Of a stretch of 64,000 nt of DNA, positions 1 to 8,054 are shown in pieces. The first letter of the stretch is position 1, and the number at the start of each line of letters is the position of its first letter. The notes beneath the pieces are model-generated. The model made no database searches, was not told the origin of the DNA, and worked only from the letters and a program-made list of their open reading frames with translations. Origin of the DNA: Amycolatopsis methanolica 239 (GTDB lineage Bacteria; Actinomycetota; Actinomycetes; Mycobacteriales; Pseudonocardiaceae); assembly GCF_000739085.1 (NCBI RefSeq), contig NZ_CP009110.1:1240001-1304000 (forward strand), given 5' to 3'. A program made the position numbers and the translations under genes.

Positions 1-306
1 TTCGCGCGGGCACTCGTCATGCGCCCGGATGTGGTGCTGTTCGACGAACCGGACTCGGGGCTCGACCCGGTCCGCACTCGGCTGCTGTGCCAGCTGATCA
101 CGCAGATGCACGCCGAGCACGGCGGGACCTACATCGTCATCACGCACGACATCGCTAGTGCCCGCACGCTCAGCGACTACGTCGGCGTGCTGTGGCAGGG
201 AAAGATGGTGCATTACGGCGAGGCGGAGGAGGCGTTCGCCTCCGACAACGCGTTCGTGCGTCAGTTCCTCGCCGGTGACGCCGTCGGCCCCTTGGGAATG
301 GACTGA
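1..306 (+). CDS. Mce-associated ABC transporter ATPase (MlaF/MceG-like), 3' part only
   Basis: The reading frame is open from base 1, so the N-terminal part with the Walker A motif lies outside the window. Visible are the end of the helical domain (FARAL), Walker B (VVLFDEPDSGLDP, with the catalytic Glu), the D-loop and the switch histidine (VITHD). ATPases of this family power lipid movement by an MlaE/YrbE permease. The stop is followed two bases later by the first mce gene, so this is the dedicated energiser of the Mce complex downstream. YrbE permeases are expected just upstream but are not in view. Mycobacteria usually encode this ATPase away from their mce operons, so its position here is informative. 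Confidence 0.9.
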   Translation, partial: FARALVMRPDVVLFDEPDSGLDPVRTRLLCQLITQMHAEHGGTYIVITHDIASARTLSDYVGVLWQGKMVHYGEAEEAFASDNAFVRQFLAGDAVGPLGMD

Positions 307-308
307 CG

Positions 309-1538
309 ATGCGCCGGACGAGATGGCTGATTCTGTCCGTGGTGATGACCCTCGCGCTGGTCGGCGCGGGTTTCGCGGTGTTCGGCCAGAGCGACTACGA
401 AGTCGAGATCCTGATGCCCAACGCCGACGGCACGTATCCGGGTGGTCAGGTGGTGCTGGCCGGTGAACGAGTGGGGCAGATCCGCGAGGTGCGCGTGGTC
501 GAGGACCGGGCGCTGGTCAGGGTGGAGGTCGACGCGGACCATGCGCCACTGCGCGCGGGCACCACCGCACGGATAAATTGGCTGTCCGCGATCGGCGCGC
601 GGGTGCTGGAACTGCTGCCCGGTGGTGCCTCGAATCCTTTGCTGCCCAGCGGAAGCCGCATCGTCTCGGGCAACGAGCGGGTCGAGATCGACGACCTGCT
701 GGCGACATTGGACAAGCCAACCAGGGATCAGGTCCAGGGATTGGTCGACCAGCTGAACAAGACGCTGGCGCAACGGGAACCCGACGTGCAGGAAACACTG
801 CGCAGCACCGGCCCGGCCGTCGAAGCGCTGGGCGACGTGATGCGTGCGGTGGGTGACGACGGCCCGGCGATCCGTGAACTCGTCACGCGACTGCACGACG
901 TGACCGCGCAGCTGGCTGCCCGTGGTCCGGACCTCGGCCAGACGGTTGACAACCTGCACCAGCTGACCTCCGCCGTGGCGAACGAACAGCAGGCGCTGCA
1001 GAACGGTCTTTCGCAGCTGCCCTCGACGGTCGGCCAGGCGAACACGACGCTGCGAAACGTGCCCGGCGCCGTGGACGCGACGGTCCCGTTGCTGAACACC
1101 CTCCGGCCAGCCACGGCACAACTGCCGTCGGTGGCTCGCAATCTCAGCCCGGTGCTCGAGCAGTTGCAGCCGACCGTGGCCGCGCTGCGGCCTGCCCTCG
1201 GCGACGTGCAGTCGTTGCTGCAACAGACGCCCGCGCTGCTGGACAGTGCGCACGGCACCCTGCCCGCCGTGACCGCGGCGATCACCGAACTGCAGCCCGC
1301 GGTGGCGTTCTTGCGGCCTTACGCGCCGGAAATCGCGGGCTGGCTGTCGAACTGGACGGAGATCTTCGCGAACCAGAACAGCGGGAACTACGGCCGCGTT
1401 CTGATTGCGGCGTCGAGCACCAGCGTCAACGACAACCCGGGCCTGCTGCCGCCGGGAATCCGCCAGGACCAGCGGCCCGCGCCCGGTTCTCTGGTCAACC
1501 AACCCTGGGTGGACGCGAACGGGGACGGTATTCGATGA
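309..1538 (+). CDS. Mce family protein (first of six)
   Basis: 409 aa. One N-terminal membrane anchor (about residues 6-26) is followed by a MlaD/MCE domain (about 30-105) with the typical AGERVGQI turn, then a long helical region rich in Leu, Gln and Asp, and a Pro-rich C-terminus. Known Mce proteins form hexameric barrels or tunnels that carry lipids or sterols between the membranes or cell-wall layers; the substrate cannot be read from the sequence. It begins two bases after the ATPase stop, and its TGA overlaps the next ATG (ATGA), consistent with fixed-ratio production of the six subunits. Confidence 0.92.
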   Translation: MRRTRWLILSVVMTLALVGAGFAVFGQSDYEVEILMPNADGTYPGGQVVLAGERVGQIREVRVVEDRALVRVEVDADHAPLRAGTTARINWLSAIGARVLELLPGGASNPLLPSGSRIVSGNERVEIDDLLATLDKPTRDQVQGLVDQLNKTLAQREPDVQETLRSTGPAVEALGDVMRAVGDDGPAIRELVTRLHDVTAQLAARGPDLGQTVDNLHQLTSAVANEQQALQNGLSQLPSTVGQANTTLRNVPGAVDATVPLLNTLRPATAQLPSVARNLSPVLEQLQPTVAALRPALGDVQSLLQQTPALLDSAHGTLPAVTAAITELQPAVAFLRPYAPEIAGWLSNWTEIFANQNSGNYGRVLIAASSTSVNDNPGLLPPGIRQDQRPAPGSLVNQPWVDANGDGIR

Positions 1539-2908
1539 AGACGAACAAGGCTCGCCGCGCGGTCGGCGCGTTGGTGACCACGCTGGCGGTCGCCGCGACG
1601 TGTGTCGGCGCCTCACAACCGGACAGCGGAAGCTCCACTGTGGTTGGCTATTTCACCGACGCCAGCCCGCTCGACCCCGGTTCACAGGTCCGCGCGTCCG
1701 GTGTTCAGGTGGGCACCGTCGACAGCATCCAGCTGGACAGTGGCCGCGCCAAGGTCACGATGACGCTCGATCGCGCGGTGCTGCCGTTGCACCGGGACGC
1801 GAAGCTGACCATCAAGCCGGTCAGTCTCCTGGGCGAGCGGTTCATCGACGTGGACGCCGGTTCGCCGACGCAGCCGTATCTCAGCCCGGCGATTGTGCCG
1901 GTCACGCAGACTTCGTCGGCGGTCACGTTGCAACAGGTCATCGACACGTTCGACGACCCCACCTCCACCTCGCTCGCCGTGGTGCTGAGCAGCCTCGGGG
2001 AGGGGTTTCGGGACGCCGGTCCGCAGGCGGCGCAGGCGATCAGCGCACTCGCGCCGGCAATGATCCAGACCAAAAGCCTCGGCGACCTGCTGCGCGGGCA
2101 GAACCAGCAGCTGGGCGAATTGGTGGACCGGGTCCAGCCCGTTGCGGACGCATTGGCGTCGAACGACGGCAAGGTCCTCGACGATCTCGTCGGCAGCACG
2201 CAGACGACACTGTCCACACTGGCCGTGAACCAGCAAGGTCTGGACCAGACGCTGGCCGAGCTGCCCAGCACACTTACCCAGGCACGGCAGACGCTGCAGA
2301 ACCTCACCGGGGTGGCTGCCCCGGCGACCCCGACGTTGCAGTCGATCCGGCCGATCACCGGCAATCTCGACCAGATCAGCGGAGAACTCGACCAGTTCGC
2401 CGACGCCGCGGATCCGGCTCTGGCCTCGCTGCAGCCGGTGCTGACGCACGCGGACGCACTGCTGCGTGAGGCGGCGCCGGTGGTCGCCAATCTCGCTGCG
2501 GCGGGGCCCAACCTCGCGGGCACGGCGGCGAACTTGCGCCCGGTCGGCGACCAATTGCTGAACCAGCATCTGGACGACCTGATGGCGTTCGTGCGGAAGT
2601 GGTCGCTCAGTACCAATGGCCGGGACGCGCTGGGACACTACTTCCGCGGTGTCATCCATGTGACTCCCAATGTGGCGAAGGATCTCGTCGCCGGGGCGTT
2701 GGCCCAGTTCGGCCCGGGCAAGCCGGCCGGCGCGGCACCGCCGCCGCTCGTGCCGAACAGCGGGGGCCTGTCGCAGCTGCTGCCGGGCCTGCTGGGCAAC
2801 GGCGCGCAACCAGCCGGGACGCCCGCCGGCGGCGACCCCGGGAACGCGACCGGTCTGACGGAGACGCAGGAACAGTCGCTGCTGGGTCAACTTCTCGGAG
2901 GGGTGTGA
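1535..2908 (+). CDS. Mce family protein (second of six), possible lipoprotein
   Basis: 457 aa. A short signal-like N-terminus (about residues 10-25) ends in AATC, which only loosely resembles a lipobox, so lipidation is uncertain. The MCE domain (about 35-110) has the SGVQVGTVDSIQL signature. A helical domain to about residue 380 and a Gly/Pro/Gln-rich tail follow. In mycobacteria the lipoprotein subunit is usually the fifth mce gene (MceE), so if this one is lipidated the gene order differs. The start is an ATGA overlap with the previous gene, and there is one base before the next start. Confidence 0.9.
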   Translation: MKTNKARRAVGALVTTLAVAATCVGASQPDSGSSTVVGYFTDASPLDPGSQVRASGVQVGTVDSIQLDSGRAKVTMTLDRAVLPLHRDAKLTIKPVSLLGERFIDVDAGSPTQPYLSPAIVPVTQTSSAVTLQQVIDTFDDPTSTSLAVVLSSLGEGFRDAGPQAAQAISALAPAMIQTKSLGDLLRGQNQQLGELVDRVQPVADALASNDGKVLDDLVGSTQTTLSTLAVNQQGLDQTLAELPSTLTQARQTLQNLTGVAAPATPTLQSIRPITGNLDQISGELDQFADAADPALASLQPVLTHADALLREAAPVVANLAAAGPNLAGTAANLRPVGDQLLNQHLDDLMAFVRKWSLSTNGRDALGHYFRGVIHVTPNVAKDLVAGALAQFGPGKPAGAAPPPLVPNSGGLSQLLPGLLGNGAQPAGTPAGGDPGNATGLTETQEQSLLGQLLGGV

Positions 2909-2909
2909 C

Positions 2910-4175
2910 ATGCCCGGACCGGTGCACCGCGACCACGCGCGGAGTTTCCTGATCGGCATCGTGGCCGTCGTGGTGATCGGCGCGATCGCCTGGGTCGGTG
3001 CGACCGTCCAGGTCGGCGGCGAGCTGCCGGCGAAAGCCTACACGTATGTGCGCGCGGCCTTTGCGGATGTGGGGACGCTGACCCCACGGCAGGAGGTGGA
3101 GGAGAACGGCGGCCGGATAGGGCAGGTCGACCGGGTCGACTACCACGACGGGCTGGCGATCGTAACGATGCGCCTCGACGGTAACCGGGCGGTGTACCGG
3201 GACGCCACCGCGTCTATCGCAAACGCGTCGGCCCTCGGTCGCAAGCGCGTGGAACTCGACCCGGGCACGCCCGGCGCCGGGCCGCTCGGCGGCACCGTCA
3301 TCGCGCAGTCACACACCCGCAGCTCGACCTCACTGGACGACGTGTTCGCGCCGTTCGACGCGCCGACCAGGTCCGCCCTGCAGTCCAGCCTCAACCAGCT
3401 CGCGGGCGGGGTCGCCGGCCACAGCCAGGACCTGCACGACTTGCTGACCGTGGCGCCGGAACTGCTGAACGACTTCGGCACCACGACCGGCGCGCTGGCG
3501 AGCCGCGACGCGAACCTGCCGCACCTGCTGGACAGCGCGGACCGGCTTACCGGGCGGTTCGACGGGCACGAAGCCCAGCTCCGCGGTCTACTGTCTGAAA
3601 TGGATGCGACGCTGCGAGCGGTCGGTGTGGACGGTGCGCGGCCGCTCGCCGAAACCGTGACCGGCTTGCCTGCGACGTTGCGGCAAGCACGTGAATCGCT
3701 GCGGTCACTGGATCAGCCGCTGGCGGATGTGCGCACGGCGGTGACCACCGTGGCACCGGGGGCCCGCGCATTGGGCGCGTCCACCGAGGACCTGCGTGGG
3801 TTGTTCCGGGAGGCGGTCGGCCCGCTGCGGAAGGTGCCCGGAGTGGGCGGGCAGGCGCTCCCGGCGGTGGACGAACTGAAACATACGTTCGCCGATGCGC
3901 GACCGATGGTGCCGCGGATCGCGGAGACGGTGACCCAGGCGAACGTGTTCCTCACCCAGTTGGCGCCGTACTCGACCGATATCGGCCGGTTCTTCAGTGA
4001 GCACGATCTGCTGAGCGGGAGCTTCACACCGGACCAGCACTTCTTCTCGGCAACGCTGGCGATTCCGAGCCTGTACAACGTGAGTCTGCCTGATCCGACC
4101 GCGAAGCGGATTCCCTATCCCGCTCCGGGCGGCGGCGCCTGGCGGGACAACCCGGCCACGGGAGGTACCCGGTGA
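2910..4175 (+). CDS. Mce family protein (third of six)
   Basis: 421 aa. The membrane anchor (about residues 13-32, IGIVAVVVIGAIAWVG) precedes an MCE domain (about 40-120) containing GGRIGQVDRVDYHDG, and then a long helical stalk. The C-terminus ends in a Pro/Gly-rich motif (IPYPAPGGG) resembling the ends of other Mce subunits. It is separated from the preceding gene by one base and overlaps the next gene's GTG start by four bases. A structural subunit of the same transport hexamer is the only assignment the sequence supports. Confidence 0.91.
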   Translation: MPGPVHRDHARSFLIGIVAVVVIGAIAWVGATVQVGGELPAKAYTYVRAAFADVGTLTPRQEVEENGGRIGQVDRVDYHDGLAIVTMRLDGNRAVYRDATASIANASALGRKRVELDPGTPGAGPLGGTVIAQSHTRSSTSLDDVFAPFDAPTRSALQSSLNQLAGGVAGHSQDLHDLLTVAPELLNDFGTTTGALASRDANLPHLLDSADRLTGRFDGHEAQLRGLLSEMDATLRAVGVDGARPLAETVTGLPATLRQARESLRSLDQPLADVRTAVTTVAPGARALGASTEDLRGLFREAVGPLRKVPGVGGQALPAVDELKHTFADARPMVPRIAETVTQANVFLTQLAPYSTDIGRFFSEHDLLSGSFTPDQHFFSATLAIPSLYNVSLPDPTAKRIPYPAPGGGAWRDNPATGGTR

Positions 4176-5500
4176 TCGGCAGCAAGGTACTCAGCCGCAG
4201 GCGGCGGCCGTCGAAGGCCGCGATCGGGCTGATCTTCTTCCTGGCGGCGGCGATCGCGATCGTGTTGCTCGCCTTCAAGGCCCCGATCACGACGTTCTTC
4301 CGGCCAGGCGCGTCGATCGAGGCGGAGTTCGCTCGGAACTACCAGATGGTCGTCGACGAGACGAAGGTCAAGGTCTCGGGACTCGAGGTCGGCGTCGTGG
4401 ACGGAGTCCGTTACACCGACCACGGGACCGCCATCGTGTCGATGAAGGTGGATCGGTCCGTGTTGGACGGGCTGGGCACGGCGCCGTCCGCGGAGATCTC
4501 GCCGCTGACGGTGCTCGGTGGTCGTTACACCGTCGAACTCCAGCACGGCGGCGGCACCGGTTCGTTCGTCGGGGGGTTCATCCCGCTGAACCGGACCAAA
4601 CTGCCGGTCGAACTGGACCGGGTGCTGGAGGCACTGCCCAAGCCGACCCGTAAGAGCGTGCAGGACGACGTCGCGAACCTCGACGCGACACTGCGAAACG
4701 GGGGACCGGACGTGCGCGCGCTGGTGTCCGACCTGCCCTCGACGATGCGACCCGCCGAAGCCACCTTGCAGGGTCTTCAAGGCACCAGGCCAGATGTCGA
4801 CCTGTCCAGCCTGGTGTCCGATATGGACAACGTTGCACGGGTGATAAGCACGCACGACGGGCAACTCGCCGACATCGTGCGGGACTTGCAGGCCACTACC
4901 GGCGTTCTCGCGCAGCAGAGCAGGCCGCTGGCGCAAGGGATCGACACACTGCCGACCGCGCTGTCGACCACCCGGGATGGGCTGGCCGGGCTGGACAGCA
5001 CACTGACCCGGCTGACGCAGACCGCCAAGGACTTCCGGCCCGCGGCAGCCCAGCTCGATCCGGTGCTGCGGAAGTTGAATCCGGTACTGGTGGACGCGCA
5101 GCCGCTGCTGCGGGACCTGCGGCCGCTCGTCGACGACGCCCGCCCGGCGGTGCACGAGCTGGTCCCGGTGGCGCAGCGGGGTACGCAGATCCTGAACGAC
5201 GTCCGCGGGCCGGTCATCGACCGGGTCAAGGGCCCGATCGCGGACACGCTGATGAACACCTGGCACGGCACCGGCCCCTACGCCGGGAGCGGTGGTGGAA
5301 TGCAGGCCGACCACAAGTTCTATCAAGAGATCGGCTACATGGCGGCGAATCTCGATCGTGCGTCGTCTACGCAAGACAGTCAGGGCTCGCTTCTCGGGTT
5401 CCAGGTCGGGGTCAATCTCGGCTCGGTGCAAGGTCTTCCCTTCACCTTGCAGAACCTGTTGGCCCAGGTGGAGAGCGCAGTAGTGGGAGGTCGTCCGTGA
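4172..5500 (+). CDS. Mce family protein (fourth of six)
   Basis: 442 aa, GTG start in a GTGA overlap with the previous stop. The basic N-terminus (SRRRRPSK) and membrane segment (about residues 17-35) are followed by an MCE domain (about 45-125) with SGLEVGVVDGVRY, and a helical region to about residue 370. The C-terminal part is the least regular of the six. The next gene again starts with a GTGA overlap, so translational coupling continues. Localisation to the outer face of the cytoplasmic membrane is inferred from the anchor. Confidence 0.91.
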   Translation: MIGSKVLSRRRRPSKAAIGLIFFLAAAIAIVLLAFKAPITTFFRPGASIEAEFARNYQMVVDETKVKVSGLEVGVVDGVRYTDHGTAIVSMKVDRSVLDGLGTAPSAEISPLTVLGGRYTVELQHGGGTGSFVGGFIPLNRTKLPVELDRVLEALPKPTRKSVQDDVANLDATLRNGGPDVRALVSDLPSTMRPAEATLQGLQGTRPDVDLSSLVSDMDNVARVISTHDGQLADIVRDLQATTGVLAQQSRPLAQGIDTLPTALSTTRDGLAGLDSTLTRLTQTAKDFRPAAAQLDPVLRKLNPVLVDAQPLLRDLRPLVDDARPAVHELVPVAQRGTQILNDVRGPVIDRVKGPIADTLMNTWHGTGPYAGSGGGMQADHKFYQEIGYMAANLDRASSTQDSQGSLLGFQVGVNLGSVQGLPFTLQNLLAQVESAVVGGRP

Positions 5501-6759
5501 CAGCAGTGGCAAGAATCCGCCGGACCTGGGAGCGCGTCCGCAATGTGCCAGGCCTCGGCCGGGACGCCGTGGCACTGGCTGTGCTGGTGGCGCTGGGCCT
5601 CGCCTGCACCGGATACATCTTCTCGCAGTACGACATCAAGCCGCCGTGGCAGAGCGGCCGGGTGGTGTTCGCCGCCGAGTTCGAGAAGACGCCGGGCGTC
5701 CGGCCGGAGAGTCGGAACGAGGTGCGGATCGCCGGGGTCACCGTGGGGAAGATCGAGTCGGCCGAGCCGCTGCCGAACGGCAATGCGCGACTGGTTATGT
5801 CGCTCGACCCGGGGCACACCGTGTATTCCAACGCGAAGGCGGTGCTGAGCACCAAGGCGCCGTTGAACGTGATGTTCGTTTCGCTCGATCCTGGTGGCCC
5901 TCCGGGTACGCCGCTGCCTGCCAACGGCACAATTCCGGTGTCCCAGACCAAGCGCGTCATCCAGCCCTCCGAGCTGCTGTCCAAATTAGACGAGCGCACG
6001 CGGGACGCGTTGCAGACGCTGCTCGATGAGGCGGACACGGCGCTGGCGAACGCACCCGCGCAGCTGCCGGACGGTCTGCGGGCCACCGACGCGACGGTGA
6101 ACGCGTTCCGCCCCGTCGTCGAGCAACTGCAGACCCGGCGGGGAACGATCAGCAAGCTGGTCACCTCGCTGTCGCAGATTTCCACCGCCGCGGGCCACGA
6201 CGACGGCCGGCTGGCGGATCTGGTCGCGTCACTGCAGCAGACGCTGTCCGTACTGTCGCAACGGGACACTGAGTTGAGCGGCACGCTCGGCCAGATTCCG
6301 GGCTTCAGCGACGACCTGACGCACGCGATGGGCAGCGTGCGCGACCTGACGGGCGAGCTCAATCCGACGCTCGACGGGCTGCGGTCGGCATCCACCACAC
6401 TGCCGCCCGCGCTGTCCAGGGTCACCGGCATGGTCGATCGTGCGGGCCCGCTCGTAGCGGCGGCGAAGCCGGTGGTCAGCGAAGCGAAACCGGTGGTGGC
6501 CGACCTGCGGCCGCTCGCCGGTGACGTGCACACGGCGTTCCGTCAGCTCGCCCCCGTCACGGGTTATCTGCCCTCGGCGACCGCGCGCATCGTGCCGTGG
6601 ATGGGCGACCTCGCAGCCTTCGTGTACCAGACCTCGTCCGCGTTCAGCTTGGCCGACGCCAACGGCGGCCTCGGCAGGGCCAACCTCACGCTGTCGCTGG
6701 ACAACCCGACGGGCGGTCTCGGCCCGGCCGACGGCGGGCCTGTCGGAGGTGGGAAGTGA
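5497..6759 (+). CDS. Mce family protein (fifth of six)
   Basis: 420 aa, GTG start overlapping the previous stop. The membrane anchor lies at about residues 28-48 (AVLVALGLACTGYIF), later than in its paralogues because of a longer cytoplasmic N-terminus. The MCE domain (about 55-135) includes RIAGVTVGKIESAEPL. The rest is helical with repeated Asp-Leu-Arg-Pro-Leu elements typical of the Mce tail. LACTG within the anchor resembles a lipobox, but the long N-terminus makes processing uncertain. Position five is where the lipoprotein sits in mycobacterial mce operons. Confidence 0.9.
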   Translation: MTAVARIRRTWERVRNVPGLGRDAVALAVLVALGLACTGYIFSQYDIKPPWQSGRVVFAAEFEKTPGVRPESRNEVRIAGVTVGKIESAEPLPNGNARLVMSLDPGHTVYSNAKAVLSTKAPLNVMFVSLDPGGPPGTPLPANGTIPVSQTKRVIQPSELLSKLDERTRDALQTLLDEADTALANAPAQLPDGLRATDATVNAFRPVVEQLQTRRGTISKLVTSLSQISTAAGHDDGRLADLVASLQQTLSVLSQRDTELSGTLGQIPGFSDDLTHAMGSVRDLTGELNPTLDGLRSASTTLPPALSRVTGMVDRAGPLVAAAKPVVSEAKPVVADLRPLAGDVHTAFRQLAPVTGYLPSATARIVPWMGDLAAFVYQTSSAFSLADANGGLGRANLTLSLDNPTGGLGPADGGPVGGGK

Positions 6760-8054
6760 AGCTCACAATGCGCCCGCGCAGATACGGCAGGCTGCTGACG
6801 ATCGTCGGGTTGTCCCTGGCGTTCGTCGCTGGGTTCCTCTACTTCTGGACCGCGTCCGGCGGCACGGTGCCGGGGTTCACCCAAGACGGCTACCGTGTCT
6901 CGTTCGACAGCGCTGACACGAAGAACCTGCAGGAGCAGAGCGAAGTCACGATGGCGGGGGTCAAGATCGGCCAAGTTGTCGCGGAGGACCTCTCCGCAGG
7001 TGGCCGCCGGGTGGTGCTGAGCCTTACCGACGCGGCGCCGCTGCACCAAGGGGTGACCGTCCGGATCGGCGTCAAGTCGGTGATCGGGCAGTCCTATGTG
7101 GATGTAGTGGACGGGCAAGGGCCGCCGCTCGCGGAGGGCGCCGCGCTGCCACCGTCGGCGGTCATCCCCGCCGTCGACGTCGACGAGGTGATCAGCACCT
7201 TCGACCCGCAGACGCGAGCCGCCCTGAGCCAGAGCGTTCAATCGCTCGGCGCCGCGACAAAAGGTACCGCCGAGAGCACGTCCCAGCTGCTGTCGGGTCT
7301 CGGCGATCTCGGCCGCAACGGCTACACGGCGCTCGACGCGATCGCCGCGCAGTCGGCCGACCTGACGGCGCTGACCCGCGAAGCGGGACAGCTATTGGAC
7401 ACATTGGATACTGGTCGTGGGCGGATCGTATCCGTGGTCGACGACGCACACACGCTCGCCACGGCGACCGCCGGTCAGCGCAACGCGATCGAGTCGACGA
7501 TGCGCCAGCTGCCGTCGTTGCTGACCGCTGCGAACTCCGCCACGGGCAAGCTCGGCGAGCTTTCCGTTGCGCTGCAACCGGTCACGACCGACCTCCGCGC
7601 CAGTGCACCAGACCTGAACCGGGCGCTGCTGCAGCTCCCGGCGACGACGAACGACCTGCGCGGCCTGCTGCCCGCGCTGAATGGCACGCTCGATGACGCG
7701 CCCGCGACGCTGCACCGGGTTCCGGCGGTCGGCGCCGACGTACGAGGGCTGCTGCCCACCGCCGACACGGCCCTGCGCGACCTGAACCCGGCCTTGTCCT
7801 ATCTGGCGCCCTACGGCCGGGACGTGGGCGCAATGTTCGCGAGCTTCGGCGCGTCCATGGACCTGGTCACCGAGAACGGCATCCGGCCGATCCGGCTGGG
7901 CACCGTGTTCGATTCGGGCACGCTGCGGAACTATCCGGTGCCGCTGACGCTGGATCCGACGCACTGGAACAACGCGTACCCGGCGCCCGGCAAGGCCGGC
8001 GACCCGGCCCCGTACACGGGCACCTATCCCCAGGTGCAACGGGAACCGCGATGA
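6756..8054 (+). CDS. Mce family protein (sixth of six)
   Basis: 432 aa when started at the GTG that overlaps the previous stop (GTGA). The frame is open further upstream, but this start matches the spacing used throughout the operon and gives a normal Mce N-terminus; an ATG four codons later is the alternative. Membrane segment about residues 15-33, MCE domain about 40-120 (MAGVKIGQVVAEDL), helical stalk to about 370. The TGA overlaps the ATG of the transporter gene that follows. This completes the six-protein set expected of an actinobacterial Mce complex. Confidence 0.9.
   Translation: MKLTMRPRRYGRLLTIVGLSLAFVAGFLYFWTASGGTVPGFTQDGYRVSFDSADTKNLQEQSEVTMAGVKIGQVVAEDLSAGGRRVVLSLTDAAPLHQGVTVRIGVKSVIGQSYVDVVDGQGPPLAEGAALPPSAVIPAVDVDEVISTFDPQTRAALSQSVQSLGAATKGTAESTSQLLSGLGDLGRNGYTALDAIAAQSADLTALTREAGQLLDTLDTGRGRIVSVVDDAHTLATATAGQRNAIESTMRQLPSLLTAANSATGKLGELSVALQPVTTDLRASAPDLNRALLQLPATTNDLRGLLPALNGTLDDAPATLHRVPAVGADVRGLLPTADTALRDLNPALSYLAPYGRDVGAMFASFGASMDLVTENGIRPIRLGTVFDSGTLRNYPVPLTLDPTHWNNAYPAPGKAGDPAPYTGTYPQVQREPR

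Noticed and set aside
261-1616. Antisense 451-codon frame over the first mce gene
   Set aside because: It conflicts with a well-supported Mce gene and has an Arg/Gln-rich composition typical of shadow frames.
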